Shown here: piece after piece, positions 38,244 to 47,544 of the stretch
Layout: every line of letters begins with the position of its first letter
Position numbering within the stretch: position 1 is the stretch's first letter
The notes under the pieces: model-generated
The model's database searches: none
What the model was told of the DNA's origin: nothing
Seen by the model: the letters and a program-made list of their open reading frames with translations, nothing else
DNA from: Bacillota bacterium
Lineage (GTDB): Bacteria; Bacillota; Clostridia; Tissierellales; MES13
Assembly: GCA_009711765.1 (NCBI GenBank)
Contig: VEND01000118.1
Coordinates: 1 to 59,346, forward strand
DNA: 59,346 nucleotides
Reading direction: 5' to 3'
Program-made: the position numbers and the translations under genes

Positions 38244-39210
38244 TTCTTTTAAAAGTAAAGTAAAAAGAGTTAAAGAGAAAATTGAAAATAGCAAAAGAAT
38301 TGGATTAATATCCCATATCCAACCTGATGGAGATAGCATAGGATCTCTGTTAGGTTTTGGATTGGCATTAAAAAAGGAATATAAAAATATAGACTTTATT
38401 GCTTCAGATAAGATTGGAAAACAATTTAGTTTTTTACCAGGAATCGATTTATTATCAGAAAAAGATATTGAGGATTATGATTTAATAATAACATTAGATA
38501 GTAGTGATATGTATCGAATAGGAGAATATAAAGAGATACTTGAAAAAAAAGATACTTTTATTATAAATATAGACCATCATATAAGTAATACATCCTATGG
38601 GGATATTAATATAGTAAATCCTGATGCAAGTTCAACAGGAGAGATAATTTATGAAATTCTTAATACACTTAATATTGACATAGACAAAGATATTGCAACA
38701 TGCTTATATGTTTCTATATCTACAGATACAGGAAGTTTTAAATATGATTCAACTACATCAAGGACTCATATTGTAATATCAGACTTATTAGATAAAGGAG
38801 TCAATATTAATGATATTACGATAAACTTATATCAAAATAGGTCACTGCAAAAGACTAAGTTGTTTATATTAGCAATAGAAACTTTAGAACTTTTAAGTGA
38901 TAATAAGTTTGCTATTGTAAAAGTAACACAAGAAATGCTTAAAGATACTGATACTACAATAAAAGATATAGATGGATTAGTTGAATTTGCAAGAGATATA
39001 GAAACAGTTGAAGTGGCTTGTGTTTTAAAGGAATTAAAGGATAATGAAATAAAGATAGGTTTAAGGTCTAAAGAATATATTGATGTATCTGAAATTGCTG
39101 TTAAATTTAATGGTGGTGGGCACAAGAAAGCTTCTGGATGCACTATAAAAGATAATATAGATAAAGCAAAACAAATGATAATAGATGAAATACAAAAACA
39201 TTTAGGGTGA
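38233..39210 (+). CDS. nrnA: DHH-family nanoRNase / pAp phosphatase NrnA
   Basis: Degrades 2-5-mer RNA and dephosphorylates pAp; in Firmicutes it stands in for E. coli Orn. About 326 residues: [21 protein letters not shown] (metal ligands His, Asp, Asp), [11 protein letters not shown], the DHH box NIDHHISNT, and the DHHA1 C-terminal [13 protein letters not shown]. Start is one of two tandem ATGs (38233 or 38236) overlapping the rbfA stop; a longer TTG start at 38203 would overlap rbfA by 41 bases and add a Lys-rich run, so I rejected it. No strong ribosome site, in line with coupling. Confidence 0.95.
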   Translation: MMNNSFKSKVKRVKEKIENSKRIGLISHIQPDGDSIGSLLGFGLALKKEYKNIDFIASDKIGKQFSFLPGIDLLSEKDIEDYDLIITLDSSDMYRIGEYKEILEKKDTFIINIDHHISNTSYGDINIVNPDASSTGEIIYEILNTLNIDIDKDIATCLYVSISTDTGSFKYDSTTSRTHIVISDLLDKGVNINDITINLYQNRSLQKTKLFILAIETLELLSDNKFAIVKVTQEMLKDTDTTIKDIDGLVEFARDIETVEVACVLKELKDNEIKIGLRSKEYIDVSEIAVKFNGGGHKKASGCTIKDNIDKAKQMIIDEIQKHLG

Positions 39211-39214
39211 TTAA

Positions 39215-40108
39215 ATGAATGGATTACTTAATATATTAAAACCTTCAGGAACAACTAGTTTTGATGTAGTTAGATTTATAAAGAAAACTTTAGATATAAA
39301 AAAAGTAGGACATACTGGAACATTGGACCCTAATGCTTCAGGGGTCCTACCTATTTGTTTAGGTAAGGCAACTAAGTTATCTAATTATTTAATGAATAAT
39401 AAGAAAACCTATAGAGCGGAGTTAACCTTAGGTGCTAAAACTGATACACAAGATAAGTTTGGTAAAGTACTAGATAGAAAAGATATTAAAGTAACAGAGG
39501 ATGAAATAAAGAAAGTTTTTAAAGAATTTAAAGGTGAGATTGATCAAATTCCCCCAATGTTTTCAGCTCTTAAACATAAAGGAAAAAAACTTTATGAATT
39601 GGCAAGACAAGGTAAGGAAATAGAGAGAAAGCCTAGAAAAATACAAATTTATGATCTTAATATTATAAGAATAAAAGAAGAAAAAGTTTTATTTGATGTA
39701 GTTTGTTCGAAAGGAACATATGTTAGAACGCTTTGTAATGACATAGGAGAAAAGTTAGCTACATATGGATATATGTCGTTTTTATTAAGAACAGAAACAG
39801 GTATTTTTAATATAAAAGATTCCTATACAGTAGAAGAAATAAAAAAATTGGTTTTGAAAGATGAAATAAATAAAGCATTAAAACCTTTAGATTATCCCTT
39901 AAAACGTTACAAAAGCATATATTTAGAGGATAAGTTTTATAAAAAGATATCTAATGGTGTCAAAATCCCATTAGATGAGTTTACAAATAAAAAACTTAAG
40001 TTTGATGAATTCTACACTGTATATTGTAATGATAAATTTATAGGTATAGGAATTATAATTAAAAAAGAAAACATAAAATATTTAAAAATACAGAAATTAT
40101 TTCTGTAA
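39215..40108 (+). CDS. truB: tRNA pseudouridine-55 synthase TruB
   Basis: Makes the pseudouridine of the T-loop in tRNAs and acts as a tRNA chaperone. 297 residues: GLLNILKPSGTTSFDVVRFI, KVGHTGTLDPNASGVLPICLG with catalytic Asp38, IPPMFSALKHKGKKLYELAR, CSKGTYVRTLCNDIGEKL. TTAGGGTGA overlaps the end of nrnA. Standard place between nrnA and ribF. Confidence 0.98.
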   Translation: MNGLLNILKPSGTTSFDVVRFIKKTLDIKKVGHTGTLDPNASGVLPICLGKATKLSNYLMNNKKTYRAELTLGAKTDTQDKFGKVLDRKDIKVTEDEIKKVFKEFKGEIDQIPPMFSALKHKGKKLYELARQGKEIERKPRKIQIYDLNIIRIKEEKVLFDVVCSKGTYVRTLCNDIGEKLATYGYMSFLLRTETGIFNIKDSYTVEEIKKLVLKDEINKALKPLDYPLKRYKSIYLEDKFYKKISNGVKIPLDEFTNKKLKFDEFYTVYCNDKFIGIGIIIKKENIKYLKIQKLFL

Positions 40109-40119
40109 AGGGGATAGTT

Positions 40120-41028
40120 ATGGAAGTTATTAAAAATGAAGACAAAATTATGGATAAACAAACGGCTGTAGCATTAGGGAGCTTCGATGGTTTACATAAA
40201 GGTCATAAAGAGTTGATTAATACTTTAAAGTTAAACGCAGAAAAAAGAGATTTAAAGACTGGTGTCTTCACCTTTATTAATCATCCTGCAAAGATTATAA
40301 ACGAAAAAAGTTTCCCAAAACTTATTTCGGATAATGATTTGAAAATACAGATATTAAATGATTTTGGGGTTGAATTTATATATATGCTTGATTTTAACAA
40401 ATCATTTATGAAAATGACTCCTGAAGAGTTTGTTAAAAATATTTTAGTTGAAAGATTAAAAGCTAAATTAATATGTGTAGGATTTAATTATAGATTTGGA
40501 AAAAAAGGACTAGGAGATACAAAAAAGTTAAATGAACTAGGTAAAAGATATGGTTTTGAAGTAATAGTAATACCACCAGTTAGAGAAAATAAAAATATAG
40601 TAAGTAGTACTTATATTAGAAGTTTGTTAACTGAAGGACATATAAAAGAGGCTAATGAGTTATTAGAAAGAAATTATAGCCTTAAAGGAAAGGTAGTAAA
40701 GGGAAAAGGTATAGGTAAAGAATTAGGATTCCCAACTGCTAATCTAAGCGTAAATAATAAATATTTAATACCAAAACCTGGTGTGTATAAAACATATACA
40801 GTAATTAATGACAAGAGGTATTTAAGCGTTACTAGTATTGGTAAAAATCCTACGTTTAACAATAATAATCTTTCAGTTGAGACACATATTTTAGATTTTA
40901 ATAAAAATTTATATAATAAAACTATTAAGATTGAGTTTTTACAATTCTTAAGGGGAGTAATAAAATTTAAGAATAAAGATCAACTCATAACACAAGTAGA
41001 TAAGGATATTAAAAGTATATTAAATTAA
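40120..41028 (+). CDS. ribF: Bifunctional riboflavin kinase / FAD synthetase
   Basis: Converts riboflavin to FMN and FMN to FAD. 302 residues: N-terminal nucleotidyltransferase domain with [16 protein letters not shown] and [24 protein letters not shown], then the C-terminal kinase domain from about residue 185 with [24 protein letters not shown] and [24 protein letters not shown] is the ribosome site. Followed by a new promoter and leader for rpsO. Confidence 0.97.
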   Translation: MEVIKNEDKIMDKQTAVALGSFDGLHKGHKELINTLKLNAEKRDLKTGVFTFINHPAKIINEKSFPKLISDNDLKIQILNDFGVEFIYMLDFNKSFMKMTPEEFVKNILVERLKAKLICVGFNYRFGKKGLGDTKKLNELGKRYGFEVIVIPPVRENKNIVSSTYIRSLLTEGHIKEANELLERNYSLKGKVVKGKGIGKELGFPTANLSVNNKYLIPKPGVYKTYTVINDKRYLSVTSIGKNPTFNNNNLSVETHILDFNKNLYNKTIKIEFLQFLRGVIKFKNKDQLITQVDKDIKSILN

Positions 41029-41031
41029 ATA

Positions 41032-41060
41032 TTTACAAAGGAATTACTTTATGGTAAAAT
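41032..41060 (+). promoter_or_regulatory. Extended -10 promoter for rpsO
   Basis: TTTACA (41032-41037), 17-bp spacer, TAAAAT (41055-41060) preceded by TGG. It begins at the end of ribF and makes rpsO transcription partly independent. Confidence 0.8.
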
Positions 41061-41066
41061 ATACTT

Positions 41067-41150
41067 TGTTAAGCTATTCCATTTGCTACGTATTTCGTAT
41101 CCTCGGCGATTTACTTGGCTTTTGGAGAATAAAAAAACTAAGGAGGGTAT
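41067..41150 (+). promoter_or_regulatory. Structured rpsO leader, candidate S15 autoregulatory element with anti-Shine-Dalgarno segment
   Basis: A hairpin TACG-TATTT-CGTA (41087-41099) is followed by TATCCTC (41098-41104), which can pair over 7 positions (one G-U) with the Shine-Dalgarno GGAGGGTA (41143-41149). The two folds share bases 41098-41099. A further outer pairing ATTCC with the GGAGAAT region (41076-41080 with 41125-41130) is possible. S15 control of its own mRNA leader is known in several bacteria; the fold here is my own. Confidence 0.55.
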
Positions 41151-41155
41151 TTACA

Positions 41156-41422
41156 ATGTTAAACAAAGAAAAGAAAGAAGAGATAATTCAAGAATATAAG
41201 CTACATGAAGGTGATACAGGATCACCAGAAGTACAGGTAGCTATATTAACAGAAAGAATCAACGAATTAAATGGCCATTTAAAAACTCATAAGAAAGATT
41301 TTCACTCAAGAAGAGGTTTATTAAAAATGGTTGGTAAGAGAAGAGGTTTACTTAATTACCTAAAGAAAAACGATATAGAAAGATATCGTGAATTAATTAA
41401 AAAATTAGGCTTAAGAAAATAA
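41156..41422 (+). CDS. rpsO: Ribosomal protein uS15
   Basis: Primary-binding 30S protein at the 16S central domain three-way junction and a bridge to the 50S. 88 residues: [40 protein letters not shown] and [23 protein letters not shown] 41156 fits AAGGAGGG (41140-41147); the frame stays open upstream to 41051 but that part is the structured leader, not protein. A terminator follows at once. Confidence 0.98.
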   Translation: MLNKEKKEEIIQEYKLHEGDTGSPEVQVAILTERINELNGHLKTHKKDFHSRRGLLKMVGKRRGLLNYLKKNDIERYRELIKKLGLRK

Positions 41423-41424
41423 TT

Positions 41425-41455
41425 AGAGCGGGGATACCCGCTCTATTGTTTTATA
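41425..41455 (+). terminator. Rho-independent terminator after rpsO
   Basis: AGAGCGGG (41425-41432) pairs perfectly with CCCGCTCT (41437-41444), GATA loop, then ATTGTTTTAT. Confidence 0.9.
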
Positions 41456-41531
41456 TGCAGTATAAGGATTAAATTTTTAATAAAGGTTATAATACTTATT
41501 AAAGTAAGTATACATTACGAGGAGGTTAAAT

Positions 41532-43622
41532 ATGGAAAGAGTTTTTGAATATAACTTAGCCGGAAAAAAATTAAAAGTAACAACCGGTAAAGTTTGTGAA
41601 CAAGCTGGTGGATCATGCATATTAGAATATGGGGAGACAGTAGTTTTAGTTAATGCTACAGCTTCTGATAGTCCAAGGGAAGGAATTGATTTTTTCCCAC
41701 TAAGCGTTGATTTTGAAGAAAAATTATATTCAGTTGGTAAAATACCTGGAGGATTTATTAAAAGAGAAGGTAAGCCAAGTGAGAAGGCAATACTTACTTC
41801 AAGATTAATAGATAGACCTATAAGACCACTATTCCCTAAGGGTTATAGAAATGATGTACAGGTTATTGCTACTGCTTTATCTGTAGACCAAGATTGTCCA
41901 CCAGATATAGTTGCGATGATAGGATCTTCTATTGCTTTAAGTATTTCAGATATACCTTTTGCAGGGCCTACAGGAGCAGCATTAGTAGGATTAGTAGATG
42001 GAGAGTTAGTAGTTAACCCAGATAATGAACAAAGAGAAAAGTCAGATCTACATCTAGTTGTTGCAGGAACAGAGGAAGCTGTAATGATGGTAGAAGCTGG
42101 TGCAAATGAAGTATCTGAAGAGACTATGCTTAATGGTATTTTAAAAGCCCATGAAGAAATTCAAGGTATTTGTAGATTCATTAAAGAAGTTGTTTCTGAG
42201 ATAGGGAAAGAAAAGCAAGAGGTAGAATTATTTAAAGTTAATGAAGATATAGAAAAAGAAGTTAGAGACTATGTAACAGAAAAAATGGTAAAAGCAATAC
42301 AAACATTTGATAAACAAGAAAGAAAAGAAAATATGGATAAAGTTAAGGAAGAAGCTACAGAATACTTCTTAGAAAAGTATCCAGAGAATGGAAAAGATAT
42401 TGGAGAAACACTTTATTCTATAACTAAAGAACAAGTTAGAAATTTAATTTCAGAAAAAGGCATTAGACCTGATAATAGAAAACTAGATGAAATTAGACCT
42501 ATATCAAATGAAGTAGGGTTATTGCCAAGAACTCATGGTTCAGGACTATTTACAAGGGGTCAAACGCAGGTTATGACTGTAGCCACTCTAGGAGCTGCTG
42601 CCGATGTCCAAATTATCGATGGTTTATCTGAAGAGGAAGCTAAAAGATATATGCACCATTACAATTTCCCACCATATAGTGTTGGAGAGACTAGATTCTT
42701 AAGAGGACCTGGTAGAAGAGAAATAGGGCATGGTGCGTTAGCAGAAAGAGCATTAGAGCCAGTATTACCTACTCAAGAAGAATTTCCTTATACTATTAGA
42801 TTAGTATCTGAAGTATTAAGTTCAAATGGTTCAACATCTCAAGCAAGTGTATGTGGTAGTACATTAGCTTTATTAGATGCAGGTGTACCAATTAAAAAGA
42901 GTGTAGCAGGGATTGCTATGGGATTAATAAAGTCAGAAGATAATGTTTCAGTATTAACTGACATACAAGGTATGGAAGACTTCCTTGGAGATATGGACTT
43001 TAAAGTAGCAGGAACAAAGGATGGTATAACTGCTATACAAATGGATATAAAAATTGCTGGTATAGGAAAAGCAATATTAACTAAAGCTCTTGCTCAAGCT
43101 AAAGAAGGTAGATTTTATATACTTGATAAAATGAATTCAGTAATCGATAGTCCTAGTGAAATGTCTCCTTATTCACCTAGAATAATCACATTACAAGTTA
43201 AGCCAGATAAAATAAGAGATATTATTGGACCTGGTGGAAAAACAATTAATAGAATTATTGATGAAACTGATGTTAAAATAGATACACATGACGATGGAAA
43301 GATATTAATATTATCTAGTGATATGGCTAAAGGTGAAAAAGCTAAAAAGATGATAGAAGATATAGTAAAAGAAGTAGAAGTTGGAGAAATATATCTAGGT
43401 AAGGTTGTTAGAATAGTGCCTTTCGGAGCTTTTGTTGAAGTATTGCCTGGTAAAGAAGGATTAGTACATATCTCTAATATAGCTAAAGAAAGAATAGATA
43501 AAGTTGAAGATGTGCTTTCAGTTGGAGATGAAATATTAGTTAAAGTTATTAAAATAGATAAACAGGGTAGAATTAATTTATCTAGAAAAGATGCTTTACC
43601 AGAAGAAAAGGAAGAAGAATAA
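41532..43622 (+). CDS. pnp: Polynucleotide phosphorylase (PNPase)
   Basis: Phosphorolytic 3'-5' exoribonuclease and degradosome component. 696 residues: two RNase PH cores (first [20 protein letters not shown] and [18 protein letters not shown]; second [19 protein letters not shown] and [17 protein letters not shown]), a KH domain ([19 protein letters not shown]) and a C-terminal S1 domain ([20 protein letters not shown]). CGAGGAGG is the ribosome site. A 7-bp hairpin (ATACTTA/TAAGTAT at 41492-41498 and 41505-41511) lies in the leader; the upstream TATAAT at 41488 lacks a clear -35. Confidence 0.98.
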   Translation: MERVFEYNLAGKKLKVTTGKVCEQAGGSCILEYGETVVLVNATASDSPREGIDFFPLSVDFEEKLYSVGKIPGGFIKREGKPSEKAILTSRLIDRPIRPLFPKGYRNDVQVIATALSVDQDCPPDIVAMIGSSIALSISDIPFAGPTGAALVGLVDGELVVNPDNEQREKSDLHLVVAGTEEAVMMVEAGANEVSEETMLNGILKAHEEIQGICRFIKEVVSEIGKEKQEVELFKVNEDIEKEVRDYVTEKMVKAIQTFDKQERKENMDKVKEEATEYFLEKYPENGKDIGETLYSITKEQVRNLISEKGIRPDNRKLDEIRPISNEVGLLPRTHGSGLFTRGQTQVMTVATLGAAADVQIIDGLSEEEAKRYMHHYNFPPYSVGETRFLRGPGRREIGHGALAERALEPVLPTQEEFPYTIRLVSEVLSSNGSTSQASVCGSTLALLDAGVPIKKSVAGIAMGLIKSEDNVSVLTDIQGMEDFLGDMDFKVAGTKDGITAIQMDIKIAGIGKAILTKALAQAKEGRFYILDKMNSVIDSPSEMSPYSPRIITLQVKPDKIRDIIGPGGKTINRIIDETDVKIDTHDDGKILILSSDMAKGEKAKKMIEDIVKEVEVGEIYLGKVVRIVPFGAFVEVLPGKEGLVHISNIAKERIDKVEDVLSVGDEILVKVIKIDKQGRINLSRKDALPEEKEEE

Positions 43623-43660
43623 AGACATAAACCTAAATTTGGTTTATGTCTTTTTTTTAT
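43621..43660 (+). terminator. Strong Rho-independent terminator after pnp
   Basis: A 13-bp perfect stem (43621-43633 with 43641-43653) whose distal arm runs into a tract of eight T. It overlaps the pnp stop codon. Confidence 0.95.
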
Positions 43661-43732
43661 TTATAGATTATATTTAAATAATAATTGAATATAAATATTA
43701 TAATAAGATATTTATTGGAGGGATAAGGGATT

Positions 43733-44452
43733 ATGAAAATTTTTTATATTAAATATAAGACTTTATACAAAATTATAATTATTTGTATTCTTTTAGTAAC
43801 AATTTTGGGGTTAACATATATTTATAATAAAAAGACTGTAAATACTTTTAATAATAAAGATGTATATTATAAAGGAAATGTGGATGAGAAAATTATAGCC
43901 TTTACTTGTAATATAGATTGGGGAAATGAATATATTCCTAAAATGTTAGATATATTTGAAAAAAATAATATTAAAATAACTTTTTTTCCTACAGGTAGGT
44001 GGGCAGATAAAAATAGGGCTCTAATTAAATTAATCAGTGCCAGGGGACATGAAATTGGAAATCATGGATACTACCATAAAGACTATAGTAAACTTAGTTA
44101 CAATGGCAATAAAAAAGAGATATATCAAACTGATATTCTATTAAAAGAGATTACTAATACTACACCTAAATATTTTGCTCCACCTGCAGGTGCTTATAAT
44201 AAAAATACTATAAAAGCTGCTAATGATTTAAATTATAAAATTATTATGTGGTCTATTGATACTATAGATTGGCGAAAGGATAGTACAAGTGATAAAATAA
44301 CCAATAGAGTAATTAAAAAAGCTAATAATTCAGCTATAGTACTTATGCATCCTAAGGAACAAACAGTAAAAGCTTTACCTTCTATTATAAAGATACTTAA
44401 ACAGAAGGGATATGAGATAGGAAGAGTTTCAGATGTTATTATTAATAATTGA
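43733..44452 (+). CDS. NodB-homology polysaccharide deacetylase family protein (YlxY/PdaB-like), membrane-anchored
   Basis: 239 residues. An N-terminal membrane anchor (about residues 11-30) places the NodB domain outside. Motif 2 is intact (H111 and H115 in GNHGYYH), as are motif 4 (DTIDW) and motif 5 (VLMHPKE). Motif 1, TFDDG in classical deacetylases, reads FTCNIDWG (57-64), and motif 3 RPPYG reads APPAGAYN, so the metal- and base-supplying residues are changed; activity may be reduced or different. The place after pnp and before an M16 peptidase equals B. subtilis ylxY, which supports that orthology. Ribosome site TTGGAGGGA. Confidence 0.88.
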   Translation: MKIFYIKYKTLYKIIIICILLVTILGLTYIYNKKTVNTFNNKDVYYKGNVDEKIIAFTCNIDWGNEYIPKMLDIFEKNNIKITFFPTGRWADKNRALIKLISARGHEIGNHGYYHKDYSKLSYNGNKKEIYQTDILLKEITNTTPKYFAPPAGAYNKNTIKAANDLNYKIIMWSIDTIDWRKDSTSDKITNRVIKKANNSAIVLMHPKEQTVKALPSIIKILKQKGYEIGRVSDVIINN

Positions 44453-44454
44453 AC

Positions 44455-44483
44455 TTGAAAGTTTTATTATTCTATTCTATAAT
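44455..44483 (+). promoter_or_regulatory. Sigma-A promoter for the M16 peptidase gene
   Basis: TTGAAA (44455-44460), 17-bp spacer, perfect TATAAT (44478-44483), beginning two bases after the preceding stop. Confidence 0.85.
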
Positions 44484-44522
44484 AAACTAGAACTAATTAG
44501 TAAATTTTACTAGGAGGAAATT

Positions 44523-45791
44523 ATGTATAATAAATTTATTTTAAAGAATGGAATAAGAGTTGTTACAGAAAATATTCCCCATGTTAAATCTGTTTCCATA
44601 GGAATTTGGATTGAAACAGGATCAAGACATGAAGATCAAACCAATAATGGGGTTTCACATTTTATAGAACATATGCTCTTTAAGGGTACAAAAATAAGAA
44701 GCGCAAAAGAAATTGCTGAAAGTATAGATAATATAGGTGGACAATTAAATGCTTTTACTAGTAAGGAATGTACTTGTTTTTATGCAAAAGTCCTTGATAA
44801 CCATTTACCTATTGCTATAGAAGTATTATGTGATATGTTATTTAATTCAAAATTTGATGATAATGATATAACTAAGGAAAAGAGTGTTGTTATTGAAGAA
44901 ATAAATATGTATGAGGATTCTCCAGAAGAAATTGCCCATGAATTATTATCTAAAACCTTATTTGACGATCATCCTCTGGCATATCCAATACTAGGTAAAT
45001 CAGAAATATTAAAACAATTGAAACAAAAGGAAATTTTAGATTATCTACATAAGCATTATACTCCAGAAAATATAGTTATTTCTGTTGCGGGAAATATTGA
45101 TATAAAAAACACTTATAAAATGTTAGAAAACAAATTTGGACATTGGAATTCAAATAAAATAGAAAAAGAAGAACAAAAATTACCATTAATTAAACAAAGA
45201 ATAACTAGTAGGCTAAAAAGTACTGAACAATTACATTTATGTCTTGGTATGGAAGGAATACCCCAAGGAAAAAGTGATTTATATTCATTACTTGTATTGA
45301 ATAACATATTTGGCGGAAGTATGAGTTCTAGGTTATTTCAAAAGATAAGAGAGGATAGAGGGTTAGTATACTCTATTTATTCATATCCATCATCATATAA
45401 GGATATAGGTACATATACAATTTATGCAGGATTAAATCCGAACCAAATAGGAGTCGTATCAAAATTGATTAATGAAGAACTGAATTTTATTAAGAAAAAT
45501 CCATTAAGTGAAACTTCTATTAATAAAGCTAAAGAACAACTTAAAGGAAATTATACCCTTGGTTTAGAAAGTACTTCTAGTAGAATGACATCTTTAGGAA
45601 AGTCTGAGTTATTATTAGGCAAAATATATTCACCAAAAGAAATACTAGAAAAAATAGATAAGGTAAATGTTACTAGTGTTGCAAATATAGTTGATAGAGT
45701 ATTTAACAATGATAAAATGAATATTTCATATGTAGGGAATATAAAGGAAGAAGAAAAAACTAATAATAGACTTAGAAGTATATTCTTTTAA
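44523..45791 (+). CDS. M16-family zinc peptidase (MlpA/YmxG type)
   Basis: 422 residues of the pitrilysin/processing-peptidase family. The inverted zinc motif HxxEH is H46-F-I-E49-H50, with the third ligand Glu in VVIEEINMYEDSPEE. Family landmarks GIWIETGSRHEDQTNNGVSH, FGGSMSSRLFQKIREDRGL and YSIYSYPSSYKDIGTYTIYAG follow. Cytosolic; substrates are unknown, though the B. subtilis homologue affects exoprotease regulation. CTAGGAGG precedes the ATG. The terminator stem overlaps its last codons. Confidence 0.95.
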   Translation: MYNKFILKNGIRVVTENIPHVKSVSIGIWIETGSRHEDQTNNGVSHFIEHMLFKGTKIRSAKEIAESIDNIGGQLNAFTSKECTCFYAKVLDNHLPIAIEVLCDMLFNSKFDDNDITKEKSVVIEEINMYEDSPEEIAHELLSKTLFDDHPLAYPILGKSEILKQLKQKEILDYLHKHYTPENIVISVAGNIDIKNTYKMLENKFGHWNSNKIEKEEQKLPLIKQRITSRLKSTEQLHLCLGMEGIPQGKSDLYSLLVLNNIFGGSMSSRLFQKIREDRGLVYSIYSYPSSYKDIGTYTIYAGLNPNQIGVVSKLINEELNFIKKNPLSETSINKAKEQLKGNYTLGLESTSSRMTSLGKSELLLGKIYSPKEILEKIDKVNVTSVANIVDRVFNNDKMNISYVGNIKEEEKTNNRLRSIFF

Positions 45792-45808
45792 TGAATATAC
45801 TTTTTTTA
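45777..45808 (+). terminator. Terminator overlapping the end of the M16 peptidase gene
   Basis: AGTATATTC (45777-45785) pairs perfectly with GAATATACT (45793-45801) around a loop containing the stop codon, then a run of seven T. Confidence 0.92.
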
Positions 45809-45905
45809 TAAAAAATATCATATGTAATTTCATCATAAATGATAATGAATAATTAATAAATTCTTCTAATATTATATTATATAAACTTATAAGGAGGATT
45901 ATTAA

Positions 45906-46175
45906 ATGAGATTACATAAGCTAGGTGGTAAAGAAATTGTTAATTTGAATGATGGAGGAAGACTAGGGGTAATTGCAGATTCAGATTTGATAATAGATGA
46001 GAAAACAGGGAAAATTTTAGCCCTTTTAGTACCTGATAATCGCAGTCAAATAAGCCTTTTTAAAGATCGATCTGAAATAGAAATTCCTTGGGAATTAGTT
46101 AGAAAAATAGGTAATGATATGATAATAATTGAATTAGATGAAAAAGCAAGAAATACCCGTAAATATAATTTATAG
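45906..46175 (+). CDS. ymxH: YlmC/YmxH family sporulation-associated PRC-barrel protein
   Basis: 89 residues forming a single PRC-barrel: RLHKLGGKEIVNLNDGGRLG, DSDLIIDEKTGKILALLVP and EIEIPWELVRKIGNDMIIIEL. Family members are found only in endospore formers and are named from sporulation-linked expression; their molecular role is not known. In B. subtilis ymxH lies between the M16 peptidase and the dpa/dap genes, exactly as here. AAGGAGG precedes the ATG. The 97-base upstream gap is very AT-rich; I could not assign a sporulation-sigma promoter with confidence. Confidence 0.9.
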   Translation: MRLHKLGGKEIVNLNDGGRLGVIADSDLIIDEKTGKILALLVPDNRSQISLFKDRSEIEIPWELVRKIGNDMIIIELDEKARNTRKYNL

Positions 46176-46204
46176 TTCACATACCTAAATTTACTGAATA
46201 TAAT
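46176..46204 (+). promoter_or_regulatory. Sigma-A promoter for dapG
   Basis: TTCACA (46176-46181), 17-bp spacer, perfect TATAAT (46199-46204). The 72-base gap leaves no room for a lysine riboswitch. Confidence 0.75.
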
Positions 46205-46247
46205 AGTATTAGATTTATTTTTCAGTATTTCTCCTAGGGGTGAATAT

Positions 46248-47435
46248 ATGGATATTATAGTTCAAAAGTTTGGAGGAACTTCATTAGCAAATGAAAATAA
46301 TAGAATAAAAGCTACAAATAAAATTATTAATAAGTATAATGAAGGGATAATTCCTGTAGTTGTTGTTTCAGCAATAGGTAGATTAGGTAGTCCCTATTCA
46401 ACAGATACTTTACTATCTCTTGTAAATAATAAAAAGTTAAGTACTAGAGACTTGGATTTATTAATATCTTGTGGCGAAGTGATATCAGCAATAGTATTAG
46501 CAAATTTATTAAATGAAAAAGGTTATAATACAACAGTATTAACAGGCTTTCAAGCAGGAATAATAACTGATGATAATTTTAACAAGGCTAAAGTTATAAA
46601 GGTAAATAAACAAAAACTTTTAAACAATATAAAAGAAAATAATATAACTATAGTTGCTGGATTTCAAGGAGCTACAGAGGAAGGTGAAATAACAACATTA
46701 GGTCGAGGAGGAAGTGACACTTCTGCCTTAATTCTTGGAGAGGCTCTTAAATGTAAAACTGTAGAAATTTATACTGATGTAAATGGTATAATGACCGCAG
46801 ACCCAAGAATAGTAACTAATGCCAAAACAATTAAAGAAATTTCATATAGTGAGCTATATCAATTAGCAGAGGATGGAGCTAAAGTAATACATCCTAGAGC
46901 TGTAGAAGTAGCTCAAAGAAGTAAAATTAAAATTAAGATTAAAAACACATTAAATGAGTGTGCAGGTACATTAGTAACTACTGAAAACGAAATGAAAAAA
47001 AATAATAGTATTATTGAAGCTATTACTTACAAAAATAAAAGAGCACAAGTTATAATTAAAGATAACAACAAAAAGATCAATGAACTAATGGAAGAATTGA
47101 CTAACAAGAATATAAGTATTGATTTAATTAACTTTTTTATTGATAAAAAGGTATTTACTATTGATGAAAGTGACTTAAAATTAATTCAAGAAATATTAAC
47201 ATTTAAAAATTATAACTTTGAAATTGTAAAAGATTGTACAAAGTTAAGTATCATAGGTCATAACATGATGGGTTTACCTGGAGTTATGGCTAAGATTGTT
47301 AATATTTTATATACAGCTGGCATTGAAATATTGCAAACTTCAGATTCACATATGACTATATGGTGTTTAATCAAAAACAATGATACTAAAAAAGCGGTTC
47401 AATTACTTCATAATCACTTTTTATTAAAAAAGTAG
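46248..47435 (+). CDS. dapG: Aspartate kinase
   Basis: First step of the aspartate pathway to lysine, threonine, methionine and diaminopimelate for the cell wall and dipicolinate for spores. 395 residues: VQKFGGTSLAN, SCGEVISAIVLA, GRGGSDTSALILGEAL, YTDVNGIMTADPRIV in the kinase domain; two C-terminal ACT domains (IIEAITYKNKRAQVII and KLSIIGHNMMGLPGVMAKIV) for feedback control. I use dapG from its place next to tepA and spoIIIE, as in B. subtilis; the effector (DAP, lysine or threonine) cannot be read from sequence. Ribosome site AGGGGTGA. Confidence 0.92.
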   Translation: MDIIVQKFGGTSLANENNRIKATNKIINKYNEGIIPVVVVSAIGRLGSPYSTDTLLSLVNNKKLSTRDLDLLISCGEVISAIVLANLLNEKGYNTTVLTGFQAGIITDDNFNKAKVIKVNKQKLLNNIKENNITIVAGFQGATEEGEITTLGRGGSDTSALILGEALKCKTVEIYTDVNGIMTADPRIVTNAKTIKEISYSELYQLAEDGAKVIHPRAVEVAQRSKIKIKIKNTLNECAGTLVTTENEMKKNNSIIEAITYKNKRAQVIIKDNNKKINELMEELTNKNISIDLINFFIDKKVFTIDESDLKLIQEILTFKNYNFEIVKDCTKLSIIGHNMMGLPGVMAKIVNILYTAGIEILQTSDSHMTIWCLIKNNDTKKAVQLLHNHFLLKK

Positions 47436-47458
47436 ACTTTGGTCTACTTTTTTAATTT
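47426..47458 (+). terminator. Rho-independent terminator after dapG
   Basis: AAAAAAGTAGAC (47426-47437) pairs with GTCTACTTTTTT (47442-47453); the stem contains the stop codon and the distal arm ends in six T. Confidence 0.92.
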
Positions 47459-47544
47459 ATAAAATTTAATAATTTTACATAATATAAGTTTCTTAGTAAA
47501 AAATAATATAAGAAATCAATTTGAGAAATTTAAGGAGTGAAAAT

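Noticed and set aside
41051-41155. N-terminal extension of S15 by 35 codons
   Set aside because: It would start inside the -10 region of the rpsO promoter; the normal S15 start has a perfect ribosome site, and the region looks like structured leader RNA.
46176-46247. Lysine riboswitch before aspartate kinase
   Set aside because: The gap is 72 bases, far shorter than the roughly 170-base L box, and has no matching core.
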